Positions 12,100 through 23,903 of a DNA stretch of 64,000 nt are shown one piece after another (positions within the stretch are counted from its first letter, which is position 1; the number at the start of each line of letters is the position of its first letter). A model generated the notes under the pieces. That model did no database searches. It saw nothing but the letters and a program-made list of their open reading frames with translations, and was not told the origin of the DNA. This DNA is from Forficula auricularia (taxonomy: Eukaryota > Arthropoda > Insecta > Dermaptera > Forficulidae), in NCBI GenBank assembly GCA_024734495.1, contig JALMQS010000066.1, forward strand, positions 6,505,795 through 6,569,794, read 5' to 3'. A program made the position numbers and the translations under genes.

Positions 12100-12742
12100 C
12101 ATAAAGGAAAGTCAATCTGAGATTTAGACAGGGAAGAGGAACTGAGACAACCTATTTATATTGAACACTCAATTGAAAGCAATACCAAAAAACAAAAAAG
12201 GAAGGCTTTTTGTACTGTTTTTGGACTTGAAAGCGGCATTTGATAAGGTCAACAGGAGGAAACTAATAGAAAAAATAAAAAAATACGGAGTACAAGGAAG
12301 AATGCTAAGGTATATAAAAGCAGTATATGAAGAAACATCGAATGAAATATTAAAAGGAAATGAAGAAGGAAATAAATTCTGGACATCGAGAGGGGTGAGG
12401 CAGGGATGCCCGATGAGTCCAGTTCTATTCAACATGTATATAAATGACATGGAGAAAGAATGGACGGAAAGAAACTTAGGAGGGACGGTAATCAGGAATA
12501 AAAAGATATACTGTCTGAAATATGCTGACGACGTAGCAGTAGTATCCGATACAGAAGAGGGATTGAGAGAGATGATAATAAATTTAGTAAAATACACAAA
12601 AAAGAACGATCTGGAAATCAATTGTAAAAAGTCAAAAATAATTTGTTTTAGGAAGAGGGGGAGGAGGGGGAAGAAAAAGAAACTGGTTAATGGAAAAAGA
12701 AAAAATCGAAGAAGTCGAAAATATCAAATACTTGGGATATAG
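12100..12742 (+). pseudogene. LINE reverse transcriptase domain, broken
   Basis: The open piece 12161-12742 (193 codons) holds the canonical order: FLDLKAAFDKVNR (motif with the first catalytic Asp), GVRQGCPMSPVLFN, and LKYADDVAVV with the YADD catalytic pair, then NCKKSKIICF. Just upstream, FRQGRGTET continues the fingers region in a frame broken by a stop. Downstream thumb text (SFAKKFYLF and PRMCPREIIRE) continues with further shifts. The enzyme copies element RNA at the nicked target. This copy cannot make it. Confidence 0.9.
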
Positions 12743-13228
12743 AATAAATTCAAGAAACAATCACAACATGAACATATAAAAGAACAAAAAGCAAAAGCAA
12801 AAGAATTATATACACCACATGGAGTATAATAAAAAGAACAAGAATGGCTTCATTCGCAAAGAAATTCTACCTTTTCGAGGTCCCTAATAAAATCAATCTT
12901 AATGTATGGAGTGGAACTATGGGGTTGGGAAGAAAAAAAGAAGTGAAAAAAACACAAGGATTATATCAAGCTAATAATGGTGGATAGACAGAAACACTCC
13001 GGATTATATATGGAGAGGAGAAACGGGGAGATCAAACCTATATGTCTACCAGGCTAAAGATTGATGAAATATATGCTAAAGGTCAAAGAAATGGAGGATG
13101 ACAGATGGCCAAGAATGTGTCCGAGGGAAATAATTAGAGAATCGGAAATAAAAAATGCAAGATGGTGAAACAGTTTTAGAAAAGGGAATGGCTGGGGAGA
13201 GCCCACAATAGTTCAAGCGAATTGCTAA

Positions 13229-13639
13229 ATGAAGAAGAAATCTGAATTAATAAAGAAAATGAGAAGACGGCATAATAAAGGGAGCAGAACAAAAATACAA
13301 TTGGACCTGGAAAAAACGAGAAATCCAAGTACTCCTTACTATAAGGAAATAGAGATAAATGCTGGAAAAGAGAGTATCTGGAGAGACCAAAACATAAGCG
13401 AGTGGAGGAGGCGCATCTGGACAAGGGCCAGATGCGGAAATATTTCCAACAAAGGAACAAGAGAGGAAGAGAGCAACAGATACAGAAGGAGAGAAGAGGA
13501 GAGGACCGAGAAGCTGTGGAAGAGCATGGTGGAGCCACTGAGGGAGGGAAGGGAGGAAGATGACGTAATAGGACGGATGAAGGAGAAAGAAGACATGGAT
13601 AGAAAGAGAAGAAAGAAGGAAGAAGATCAAAACCATTAA
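13229..13639 (+). pseudogene. LINE C-terminal Arg/Glu-rich region
   Basis: An open 136-codon stretch at the end of the element, highly charged (RRREEERTEKLW). It is read as the C-terminal end of the LINE polyprotein because of its position between the reverse transcriptase and the 3' UTR and its matching base bias. No zinc-knuckle cysteine pattern survives. ORFs on the opposite strand here are shadows of the purine-rich coding strand. Confidence 0.55.
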
Positions 13640-14089
13640 ATAAAATCAAAACTATCTGTTTTAAACATAGTAAAAGAAAGTATTCGAAGTCCCCGTTCAG
13701 GCATGTACTATAAATGTGAATTTTGACAAATATGTATGTGATTTTGAGAATTTTTGAAAAAATTATGATTTTAATACTTTGTAAAATGTTCTACTTTGTT
13801 AAATCAAATTTAATTGAATATTGGAATATAAAATTGTAGAAAGTTATTATATAAAATTGAATTGAATATTTAAAATTACATGGATGATAAAGCTGTTGAT
13901 ACTTAAACTTTTGTAAAAGCAAGAGTTTTACTAAAGCGAGTGCTATAAAACATTTCAAAACGTGCTTTTTATAAAACTTTTCTTTTTCTACATTTTGTAA
14001 TATATATATATGTTGTTTAAAGATATAAGACAAGTTTATTAATTAAGTTAAATACGTAAAACTTGGCAAATTATGTATGTTACATGTTA

Positions 14090-14117
14090 TTAAATAAAAA
14101 ATAATAATAATAATAAT
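14090..14117 (+). repeat. (TAA)n 3' tail of the LINE
   Basis: About seven to eight TAA/AAT units immediately before the right target duplication mark the reverse-transcription start end of the element. Confidence 0.85.
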
Positions 14118-14234
14118 ATTTTTTATATCTTAATGTGAAACCTACCAAGTAGTTTTTATCCAATAATTAAAAAAAAAATGTTTCACCAAGTACCAACACC
14201 AAATTCCTTAAAAACTATCTTAGTCCTTATCCTA

Positions 14235-14720
14235 GTCGTATCTCTTTCAATTGCGGGACGGCTTAAAATAAGATTGTCAGAGTTGCATCACTAAAGTTCA
14301 AACCACATTAACTTTTCCTGGTTAAGGAACAGGAAACGCTTGCTAAATAAAATGCAATTTTCCTTTTATTATCTATATTTATAAATCTCTTCCTCTGGAT
14401 ATCGGAAAGGAAAAATGTAATATTCAAATTATAATTTATCTTTACCTTTGAATAACTAAAATTCTGAGAGTTAATTATACTCCATCCAAATATTGTATAT
14501 TCACGTTCTAAATGTTAATTGATTTGGGTAATGTTTCGAGATTCATTTACACTATAAATTCTACTATACGAGGGTTCCCTAATTCAATTCTATTGCCAGG
14601 AATAAACTCCTTTATAAAGAGACAATAGTAAATAAATCAACTGGTGTGTTCACCACACGACTTTCACATTTTCATTTATTTGAAATCATCTCGACACTAG
14701 TAATTTACACCCCCTTCCTT
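14235..14720. other. Intergenic, no feature
   Basis: AT-rich sequence without a recognisable gene or repeat. Confidence 0.5.
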
Positions 14721-16105
14721 TATTTCGTTTTTGCTTTATCCAATGCGTAGCATGGGTAAAGTATTGTAATCGCTCTCGCGCCAAGCGGGACTTCAAAGAG
14801 TCCTCAGGTAAAGACTACGGAACCCATGGACTCAATTAAGGTCACAAATTGTAGTATTCAATTAGGTTGAATTTTAGCACGTGACGATTTTGCCAAAAAT
14901 TACATGGGGTCTCGTCGAGAGGCCAAAAAGTGCCATTTTTTTTGGAAGTGCGTGGGGATGGATGGATGGATGGATGGTATGTGTGTGTGTGTGTGTTATC
15001 GTTTTTTTCGTCCACGATTTTTTCCACACCTTTGCGCCGATTGAAATGAAATTGAAAACCTACCATTAGTTTAACAAAATGAAGCGCTGATTAGTTTTTG
15101 GTACATATCGGCCCACAAACATTAGTACTTTATTTCGGTACTTTTTAGTTTTTTCTAAATATCTTGAAAATGACTTAACCAATTTTGATGAAATTTAATA
15201 TCCTAATTAAGTATCTTGGGGACAACAAAAAAGGTTAAATAAAGTTTTTAGTAAAAGTATATTTTAAAGTACTTTACTCTAGAGTAAGATTGTACTTTTT
15301 TTAAATTCCTTATTTTACCAAAATTTAAAAAGAAAAAACTTTAAAATTTATTCATTTGATCAGTAATATAGCTCATTTAAACTTGTTTAAGTAAGAATGG
15401 TTAGGCTTCTCGCTGTGAAATGATAAAAATTTGGGAGGAAATTTTATAAGTAACCATAGCAACTGCGTTGTTTTTTTATCCGTTACCTTTGCTGAAGACA
15501 TGTAGGTATCGAGTTAAAATCAAAAATAGTGATTGATTCTGATCTAATACTTGAGGAATAACCATTCTATATTGGATTTTTGACGTTTCGGTTTTTATTG
15601 GTAACCATTGCTGAAGACATGGAGGTATAGAGTTAAAATCAAAAATAGTGATTGATTCTGATCTAATACTTGAGGAATAACCATTCTATATTGGATTTTT
15701 GACGTTTCGGTTTTTATTGGTAACCATTGCTGAAGACATGGAGGAATCGAGTTAAAATCAAAAATAGTGATCGATTCTCATCTAATACTTGAGGAATAAC
15801 AATTCTACATTAGGTTTTTGACGCTTTGATTATTATTGGTAACCATTGCTGAAGACATGGAGGAATCGGCTTAAAATCAAAAATAACGATCGATTCTTAT
15901 CTAATACTAGCGGAATAACCTTATTGCATTCCATTTTTGATGTTTTGACTATTAATGGCATCCTCTACTGATAACGTGGAAGAATCGACTTAAAATCAAA
16001 AAGACTAAATTCTTTTTTGGTAAACAACTCAAGCTTGAGTTGTTTGCCATAAATGAATTTAGTCTTTTGTATTTTAAGTCGATTCTTCCGACGTTATCTT
16101 TATTA
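14721..16105 (+). repeat. Repeat family P, copy 1, with 118-bp tandem units
   Basis: It begins TTTATCCAATGCGTAGCATG and GTAAAGTATTGTAATCG, passes a GGAT/TG microsatellite (14956-14996), then has about four tandem units of 118-119 bp starting near 15491, 15609, 15728 and 15847. It closes with a palindrome (15966-16105). A second copy is at 43043-44137 and a partial inverted copy at 54840-55370. No transposase was found. The ORFs on either strand at 14842-15069 are not conserved between copies. Confidence 0.8.
14956..14996. repeat. (GGAT)n and (TG)n microsatellites
   Basis: Five GGAT units followed by a TG run, inside repeat P. Confidence 0.9.
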
Positions 16106-18782
16106 ATTTTTTTAAGAGTGTTGTAGCTTCACTTGAATATAATATGGTTTCAAGCTTCTTGTAAAATCAAGTTTTGGCAAATATTGTAGGTATCTTTTTA
16201 TTATTTTCTGGTGAAATTCAGAATTTTTCAAATTTGGGAACAAAATTTCATTATCACGATTGGAATTTTGAAAAATGTAAGAAAAAATTCAGAATTTTGA
16301 TTGGAATAAATAGAATAATAACAAAAATAATCTTAAAATGGCCAAATTCAACTTAATGAGATCTTTACAGCGATACCCAATACAGAATAGTAATTTTTAT
16401 TTTTTATTTTTGATCGACTCTTATAAAAATATTTATTTGATTCAAATTTTAATAATATTTTGATTTTGTGAAAAATTAATAAACATCATTTGTGAATTTC
16501 AAGTAGGTATCTTATTTTGGTTTATGGGTACTCAGATATAAATTGCAGGGATACTAACAGCATCATATTTTATTTTTAATCATAGCTCTAAAAAAGTGAA
16601 AACTTTTCCAAGTCTACTTATGACAAATTTTGGTGATTTGGCATTTTTTTTGTCCCCAAATGTTCTAGATTTTTGAAATTTGGCGCAAGGTTCAGCTTAT
16701 TGATACTTAAAAAGTTAGTTAGTTTATTTGCTACAACCTTTTAAGACTTCTCTATATAACGAGTCGATTTTTTCAAATTTCCAGCATTTTGAAGCTGAAG
16801 TTTTAAAGCTAGAAAACCCAACATCTAATCCAGTTCTTAATTTTAAAACTACCTACAAATATTTTAATGTCAGAACGAATATGTACAACATTAAATCATT
16901 TTTAAAAATTATTTTTTACAAAATCTCTCTAATATTTCTGAATATGAAAAAAAAATTGATAATATTCTGGCCACCGAGCGTACCGAAAAAAGTATGTCGA
17001 CAATACTAATTTTAAAATATGTAAGATACAGAAATACGACGAAAAATTTAATTCATGAAATTGATAATTAATAATAATTTTCTTCAAACTTAGAATCTAA
17101 AAACTTCCTTTTAATATCTTGTCTATTATCAATTTCTCGGCTTAAAAAACTTATTGAAAAATTTTATTACTACATTACTGAAGAGAAACTCTTTGGTGGT
17201 TAATATGAATTTTCATTTTTGCAAATTCAACAAATTTATGGTAAAATTTTCCTAAAACGTTTCATCTTCAAATAAACATTTTACTGTTTGTTTATTGTTT
17301 ATAATATTTAATATATAGTATTTAGAAAATCGTTAATCGAATTTGTAGAACAAGTAAAAAATACGAATATTACTTCTTAGTGCGAATTTATATTTGTTAA
17401 GCATTAAGGGACCAATGACCCGGTATTCATTAATTCAAATCATGATCTTATAGCCATATAGATCTTCACTTTACTTCTAAATTAGAAGTTTTAATTACTA
17501 ATTAAATTCATAAACAATATTCAACATTAAACACAACACATTGTTCTATTATACATATATTATTTTTATATCCATTATGTTTGCTTAAAGTCGTATCTGT
17601 TTGTTCTCTAGTTTAAAAGATACCAAGAAGCAGAATGTTCAGAAGTGGCGTAGCAAGGGGGAGGGAGCAAAGCAAAATAATTTAATTCACTTTTTTAATT
17701 AAAAATTAGAAATAATTTTTCATTTTTTTGAATTTTTAATGTTTTATTTTAGAGCTTGTACTTGCTTGTATTTATATTAAAATATTATCCAAAAAATTTC
17801 TTTTTTTCCTATGTTTAGAAATAATGAAGAATTGTAAAAAAAATTTTAAGAATGATTTTTATCTGTCTGTTTGTGCGTCTGAATAATTCAAAGACGGAAG
17901 GTATACACATTCGTACTGATATGAAAATATTTGTATTCTTAAAATGAAGAACTGATTAGATTTGGGGTTTTCCAGCTTCTGACTTCCCCTACAAAAATGA
18001 AGAAAAGCTTAAAAAATAGACTCATTATATGTGAAAGTCTTAAAAGGTTGTATTAACTAAAAATTTTCTTATAAGTTTGTAGATTAATAAGCTGTACCTT
18101 GTGCCGAATTTCGGATATCTAGAACATTTCGTATTAAAAAAAAAATGCAAAATTTGACATAATGAATCTTGGAAAAGTTTTCAGTTTTTTAACAATTAAA
18201 AGTAAAACACGTCGATCTTAGCGTCCCTAGAATGTTTGCCTGTCTGTCCGACAGACTCTAAGGGAATTGTAGCTCGAAAATCAAATACGATACCAAAACA
18301 GAATAATTTAATTCACTCTTTTGTTTATAAATTTGAAATATTTTTTTATTTCTCTGAATTTTAAATGTGTTGTTTTGTGGCTTGTGATTACTTATTTATA
18401 TTAAAAAATCATAGTACCTAGATTTTTATCTAGTCAAAATTTTTTAAATATGTCCAGAAAAAACTAAACACCCATTTCAATAACTTGCTTGGGTTCATCT
18501 CAAAGGAAATCCAAAGACAAGCTAGTGTTTTTGTCACTTCCCATGAAAGGCGAAAGGCCGAGATTCCCAAGTAGAATTTCAAAGATGTTAATGATTTTTA
18601 ATAGAAACATAGGAATATTATGAAGAAATACTGATTAAGAAGGTCGAAATGGCGTTTCATTTTTTTAATGAAAAAGAGACTTAAATTGTTTCAAAATTTT
18701 GTAAATAAGAAAATTCGGTTAAAGTTAGTCAAAAGAACGAGAAGGTTTATTGATGAAAAGGTGATTTATTCTAATTCAAAAC
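16106..18782. other. Non-coding stretch with dispersed repeat D
   Basis: No gene is supported. Segments 17800-18000 and 18420-18620 resemble dispersed family D (TCTGTCTGTTTGTGCGTCTG, ACTGATTAGATTTGGG). The short ORFs at 16174-16356 and 16728-17009 have no recognisable content. Confidence 0.5.
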
Positions 18783-18851
18783 GTTCTAAATAAGTTAATT
18801 ATTTGTTGTAGGGAAATAAGGACAATAGCTTATACAAATAATTTTTATTTT

Positions 18852-18892
18852 TTGCCAACGTTTCGTCAACTTTGTTGACTTCCTCAGGGCCC
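18852..18892 (-). ncRNA. Hammerhead-like core, family C left arm
   Basis: On the - strand: GCC, CTGAGGA, hairpin GTCAAC-AAA-GTTGAC with one unpaired A before it, GAAACGTT, then GGC pairing with the first GCC. Helix III is reduced to ACGT. The cleavage triplet would be GUU. CTGAGGA differs from consensus at tolerant position 7. Confidence 0.6.
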
Positions 18893-19042
18893 AAACAAAT
18901 TAACTTCTTTGCATATTTGTCATTTTATCAATATTCATTCTTAGCAAACACGTAAGGCCAGTCATCACACAGATTGAAAATATTTTCCTATTTAAATCTG
19001 AAAATATATTTCTTTATTCTCTTCTATAATATTAATTTGTTT

Positions 19043-19083
19043 GAGCCCTGAGGAAGTCAACAAGGTTGACGAAACGTTGGCTA
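19043..19083 (+). ncRNA. Hammerhead-like core, family C right arm
   Basis: Same elements as the left arm, on the + strand: GCC, CTGAGGA (19048-19054), hairpin GTCAAC-AAG-GTTGAC, GAAAC (19071-19075), GTT, GGC. Confidence 0.6.
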
Positions 19084-19390
19084 AAAATAAAAATTATTTG
19101 CATAAGCTATTGTCCTTATTTCCCTACAACAACTAATTAATTAAATCGATGGACATAAATAATCAAAATAGTTCTAAATAAGCGAATTCTAAAATCTGGA
19201 GGATATTCTGATGAAATTTGGGGAACCATATTTGGTTAAGAGGCTATGAGAAAGGGTCGGAAAATTGCTAGTAGTTGATTCCTAATAAATTCATGGTTAG
19301 ATATATATATATAGAGAGAACTGGATAGGTCGGGAACGAACTGATTGCATTGGCCATTTCCAATCCTCTTTATAGGAAAAAAATAAAGAA

Positions 19391-19594
19391 GTGAGGAAGG
19401 GGCGAATATTACTTAAATGTTCTTCAAAATCTACATCAATCGATCAAAAATTAGATATGAGAGATTTCAAGTTGCCGATAGTAATAGATATAAATTTATT
19501 TAAAAATCATAAGAGAGTGTTATCTATTAGATCCGATGGAATGGATTACTTTTATTTAAATGTCAGAAGGGTTGTTTATCCACCCCATCTTTAG
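19391..19594 (+). repeat. Coding-like dispersed fragment, copy 1
   Basis: A 67-codon frame ends with a block around NHKRVLSIRSDGMDYF. Related DNA occurs at 21478-21565 and, inverted and degraded, at 27090-27180. The family is not recognised. It is probably a relic of a repeat, not a host gene. Confidence 0.35.
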
Positions 19595-19599
19595 AAAAG

Positions 19600-20918
19600 A
19601 GATTAATTTTAGTAAGGATCGAAATTTTATACAGCAAAAATTAACGAAAGGTCTGATATGGACTGTTTTTCTAATATTCATCAAAATTTTTCACAATTAT
19701 ATATATATTCAAGGTAATTTTTAATCACCATGACAATTTGTATCAATGTCTACTTTTCAAAATATTTATTTGTTGCTTTACATACATTTCGTATACTTGT
19801 ATTATTTAATGGAAAATAATTTAAAAATATAAATTCATATTTATAAAAACTTTGTGATTTTAATTTTTTGATATTCGGACGTTCTAATACGGTCGTACAC
19901 TTCCTATTTGCAACTAAATCTGCGGAATACTTGTGAAATTCTTAGGGAACCCCAGTGCTCCGCGGAACACCTTTTGGGAACCACAGGTCTAAGTCACAAA
20001 GTTGAAAAACAAAAAGCTATATCTCTTATTTTATCTTGCATCCATTTTAAGTACAATAATGAGAAGTCAGTTTTACAAAATAGCTAAAAATCGATCCATA
20101 GATTTACGAGTTTATAGTTGGGTCAGCAGCAAATGTATCTTTGATAAGTTATAAAAGTTAGTTTGAAAAAAAATTAGAATCCTGAATGACCTGGATTTGA
20201 TCCCCACCCTTAGTATTTATTTTCTTTAATAATCTATCTGGAGTTCAAAAAAAAACTTCAGTATAATTTTTATTTATATAGTTAATTTTAATATAGGATT
20301 GTTATTAATTCGTAGTAATTGAAAGTCATGTAATATGGACAAATTAAATTTACATAAGATTTTGGATATATTTGTTCAGATTAAAATGTTTAAATTATCA
20401 AGAGAATACATACATTTATTATGTTAGATGTTCTACTTTGTTGTTTCCATTTACACCCTGAAAAAATTTATACTTTCGCATAATGAAATTGATTAATGTC
20501 CTTACGAGAGAGTGTGTGTGAGAGAGAGAAAGGGTAGGTCTATTTTCAAAAAATATTAGCTTAAAGCTCTTAAAAATTAAATTTATTCTGTGAAAAGTTT
20601 TCTTCTTCGTTCCTAACTCTTTTTCACTCTTGTGAAGTAAACTGCTTTCTAAAGCAGTACGTGGGTGGAAAAGAAAAGCTCTCGTGTAAACAACTTAGTG
20701 AGTTTTTGGAGTTCTAATCTTTAATTTAAAATATTTATAACCAGGACAAGCTAAAAAAAAAGTAAGATAAAAGATGAATACGGAAAAAAATGAATGGAGA
20801 ATTAGTTGACAATTACTTACTATATTAACATCATAGGATAAGAGGAATGGTTGGGGTTATCAGAGCTTGAAGTTTTTCTGTTATGCCAGGTGAAAATTAA
20901 AACTACTAATTAAATAAT
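19600..20918. other. Non-coding stretch
   Basis: No gene is supported. At 19945-19990 the sequence GGGAACCACAG resembles one end of a hAT element, but no partner end was found. A GT/GA microsatellite lies at 20512-20531. Confidence 0.4.
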
Positions 20919-21120
20919 ATGTCTAAAGATGAAAAAAAAACAATGAAAGGAAAACGTTTTAAGACCATTGAAAAAATAAAAACAAAATCGCTCGAGGAGC
21001 TGAACGATATATATAACCGAAATCTGCGTTTGAGAAGTGTTTTGAAACCTGAAATAAACGTTGGCATAAATGCATTATATCCTTTGGGACATAATAAAAA
21101 TTGATGAATAAATAAATATT
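20919..21120 (+). pseudogene. Mariner-like transposase, C-terminal fragment
   Basis: The frame contains MKGKRFKTIEKIKTKSLEEL, the pattern of the last segment of mariner transposases (...MKG.RF..IE.I....L..L...). The end, KIDE-stop-INI, also fits the usual end of that family. Between them the usual CF..W..RW block is lost by frameshifting. The DDE/D catalytic part is missing, so this is a dead relic. Confidence 0.55.
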
Positions 21121-21978
21121 GTTTTATAAATTAAAGGATTGAACGAATTATTTGATCATACCTCGTTTGTTATTTACTAATATTTATATATCAATTATTG
21201 TGGCAGAATGAAGAGATCAAACGATTGAAGTATTTATAATTCAAATGTAACAGTGATTATGATTATTTTACAATTAAAATCAAAATCAATCATATTGAAA
21301 ACCAATAAAATGATTGCTTTTAGGAAGAAGTAATTAAAATTTATAATGAAAATGAAATGCCAAGTTATAAACAAAAAATGGAGGAAAATTCAAAGTTTTT
21401 CAAGATTCAACTCACAAAATTTCGTTCATTTATATCCCTAAGTATATTCCCCTGTCCCTGTTGACCAGCTCTAAATCTAATTTGTTAGAAAATCATAAGA
21501 GAGTGTCATCTATTAGATCCATGGAATGGATTATTTTTATTTATATGTCAGAAGAGTTGTTTCTAAAATCTTGGGATTAGAAAAGTTAGAATTCTGTCCT
21601 AGGTTAGTTGAATAGCTAGCTACTTGCAGGGTACATTCTGAATTTTTGTTCTAAATGAATATTTATGCTTGTAAATTCTAAATTTTAAATATTCCTTGTC
21701 CGAAACGTTTGAAATTTTAATAAACGTTTAAAGATTGTTTTTATAAAAGATTTGTATTTATTTATATAGATTAGTATATTTATTTGCTTCAAGCAGATGA
21801 GAACCTCAATCTTTTCAATAAAATTCAAAACATTTTAAGTCTACCTAATATTCACCTTGGATAATTGCAACGGCCCATACTGAAGACCTAGAAGCCATCT
21901 CTCTGTTCTGGTAGACGGTATAGAAACATCTCGAAAACAGATGAGAAACATCTCGAAAACAGATTAGCATCCCTCACG
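21121..21978. other. Non-coding stretch with coding-like fragment copy 2
   Basis: At 21478-21565 there is a second copy of the fragment seen at 19480-19575 (AATCATAAGAGAGTGTCATC). Nothing else is recognisable. Confidence 0.4.
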
Positions 21979-22335
21979 TTGGCATGGCGTATCCCTCCCA
22001 CCCTCCTATTGCTAATTCTATCCCTCTTTTTTGAGCTTATAATAATACTTAAAATTTTTATCATTCAATCATGTGTACCTAGTGGTTTTGTAGCGGATCC
22101 CACGGAGGGTGAGGCGATGAACCTGGAAGCCCTAAAGACCAATAAAACAACATTCGATAATCTTAGACCCAGAAAACTACCAATTCTAAGGACAATGTCT
22201 TACTTTGTGAAGATAAATCCTTCCTCTGAAGATCCATCCTTCTTTGATCCTTTGGACCAGTTGATCCATCCAATAAAGGTTGAAGGGAAAGCTGTAAATC
22301 TATCATTTGCTATCCTATCTGAATTTAATTTCTAA
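21979..22335 (+). CDS. Unrecognised 118-codon ORF with an N-terminal hydrophobic segment
   Basis: It is among the longest non-repetitive open frames. Residues 6-30 are strongly hydrophobic (LLLLILSLFFELIIILKIF) and could be a signal anchor. The rest is polar and Pro/Ser/Asp-containing. It is preceded by two copies of GAAACATCTCGAAAACAG (21924-21962). Composition is richer in GC than the surroundings. No family is recognised. It could be an exon, a decayed transposon frame or chance. Confidence 0.25.
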   Translation: MAWRIPPTLLLLILSLFFELIIILKIFIIQSCVPSGFVADPTEGEAMNLEALKTNKTTFDNLRPRKLPILRTMSYFVKINPSSEDPSFFDPLDQLIHPIKVEGKAVNLSFAILSEFNF

Positions 22336-23903
22336 TAAAAATCTCAATTAGACAAATAGTCCAAAAAAATAATTAGACTGAATTCCATACAATAATTTAG
22401 AAAACTAAAATTCTAAAGATGAATATTAATGAAAAGGCCAAAATGATTACAAGAAATTTCGAATAAAACAATTTATTAGAATGTCATTTTAATCCTTCTT
22501 AAAAATTAAATATTTTAATTTTTAAATTAGATATGCATTGAAAAAAGAAAAAATTGAATGATTTGTACTATGAATTTATCAAAACAAAATGAAAAATTTA
22601 TGGAAAGCAATTTTAAATTGAAAAAGTTAGATTTATATTTTATTTTTATTAATAAAATCTCTAATCTAAAATTAAAAGTTATAAGGTGAAAGCTGAAAAA
22701 AACATCCTATTGCAAAAATCCCTAATTATTTAAAGTATTTGATCCCTATGAAATAAATTAAACGCCATGCTTGAAAAAAATGATTTGGTACTTATATTGA
22801 ATGCGAAGCTATGAAGTGCAGATTCAAATGACGAGTAGAATGAAGCCGAGAAGAAGAAGAAGACATGAAGAAGGGACGGACGAAACACCATGTAAAATAA
22901 AACAACAAAATTTCTATTATAAATTGAAAAATTACGTAAAATTTTCAAACTAGATTAATATTTAATAAATATTTTTTCTATATTAGTAAAAGAAAAATAA
23001 CGATTAATTCTTTTAAATTTACGTATAAATTATACAATAAATGATGTTGCCATCTCATGACTTTATCATACACCTGCCCTCTCATCCTGGTTGTTTTAGG
23101 AAGTTGATTTTGCATTATAGTTCCCTAAGGCCTTAAAGGCTGACTGTGCAAAATTTGATCCAAATCAAACAAAAGATTCAGATTAAAAAAAAACTGCCTT
23201 CCCTCCGTCAATTTTGGGTACGATTTTTACCAAAATCTAATCACTTCTTCGCATTGGAAATACAAATATTTTAGCACAAGAGCGAACCAAGCATGTTACC
23301 GAGTCTTGGGAAAAGTTTCATGTTTTTCTTCAATTTTATTTATATTTGGTCAAATCTTCGAAAAAGGTGATTTTTGCCTATTTTAAAGGCGTATTGTTTC
23401 AAAAAAATAATACCTACTTGAAATCAAAATATTTAGTTTTATGTATTGAAAAAAAACTTCGTCGATCATTTTCAATATAAAACACGTTTTTTATCTTAAT
23501 CATAATTCGATTTATAATAATAATAATAAATAAAAAATAACTATACCTGCATTTTCATGTTGTTTTCTCATTCAAAAAAATATAGTTTTAGTTTGTTTGT
23601 TTTTACTATAAATCAAATTCTCGTTGAGCTAAAATCAGGCGTTATATTATAATTGATGGCTGAAGCTTGATTTCAAGTATTTTGTTCTGTTCTGAATCAT
23701 TACGCCTTTAATATAGGCAAAAATCGTATTTTTAAGAGATTTGATCCAATATATTTTAAAAGCTAGAGCTGATACCTACCAACTATCCAATGCAATTTTC
23801 AAAACCAGAACTCCAAAAGCCTCAAGAAATAAGATTTTTTTTTTTATTTTGTTGGGTTCTATTATTACTATTTTTAATATTGTTATTGAAAATTTGTAAA
23901 TTG
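22336..23903. other. Non-coding stretch
   Basis: No gene is seen. A short repeat (AATGTCATTTTAATCCTTCTT, 22479) recurs near 28160 and 40395. Confidence 0.4.

Larger units (their letters stand above)
9541..14129 (+). mobile_element. Non-LTR retrotransposon (LINE), full length but decayed
   Basis: The body 9553-14117 is flanked by a perfect 12-bp duplication ATTTTTTATATC (9541-9552, 14118-14129). It ends in (TAA)n, as in elements of the I group. In order on the + strand: a purine-rich ORF with coiled-coil-like Glu/Arg text (from 9780), an AP-type endonuclease (10459-11110), a reverse transcriptase (about 12100-12750) and a C-terminal Arg/Glu-rich region (to 13640). Many stops and frameshifts break all of them. 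The clade is not settled. No RNase H domain was seen. Confidence 0.9.
9167..14234. mobile_element. Three-level nested transposon cluster
   Basis: Element 1 (9179-9424) is flanked by GTCCCTATCCTA at 9167-9178 and GTCCTTATCCTA at 14223-14234, a 12-bp duplication with one mismatch that is contiguous on the right only after the nested insertion is removed. Element 2 (9433-14217) landed in that right-hand site and is flanked by its own perfect 12-bp duplication TCTTAGTCCTTA (9421-9432, 14218-14229). The non-LTR retrotransposon (9553-14117) then landed in element 2 with a third perfect 12-bp duplication. Confidence 0.85.
18783..19182. mobile_element. Inverted-arm element, family C, with two hammerhead-like cores
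   Basis: A perfect 12-bp duplication GTTCTAAATAAG (18783-18794, 19171-19182) bounds a 376-bp body. Arms at about 18805-18905 and 19028-19132 are inverted copies (TTGTTGTAGGGAAATAAGGA outermost). An asymmetric tail at 19133-19170 precedes the right duplication. Both arms carry the same ribozyme-like core pointing outward. Confidence 0.85.

Noticed and set aside
9780..13649. Many long - strand ORFs rich in Leu, Phe and Ser
   Set aside because: They mirror the purine-rich coding strand of the LINE, have no domain signatures and overlap its recognised domains.
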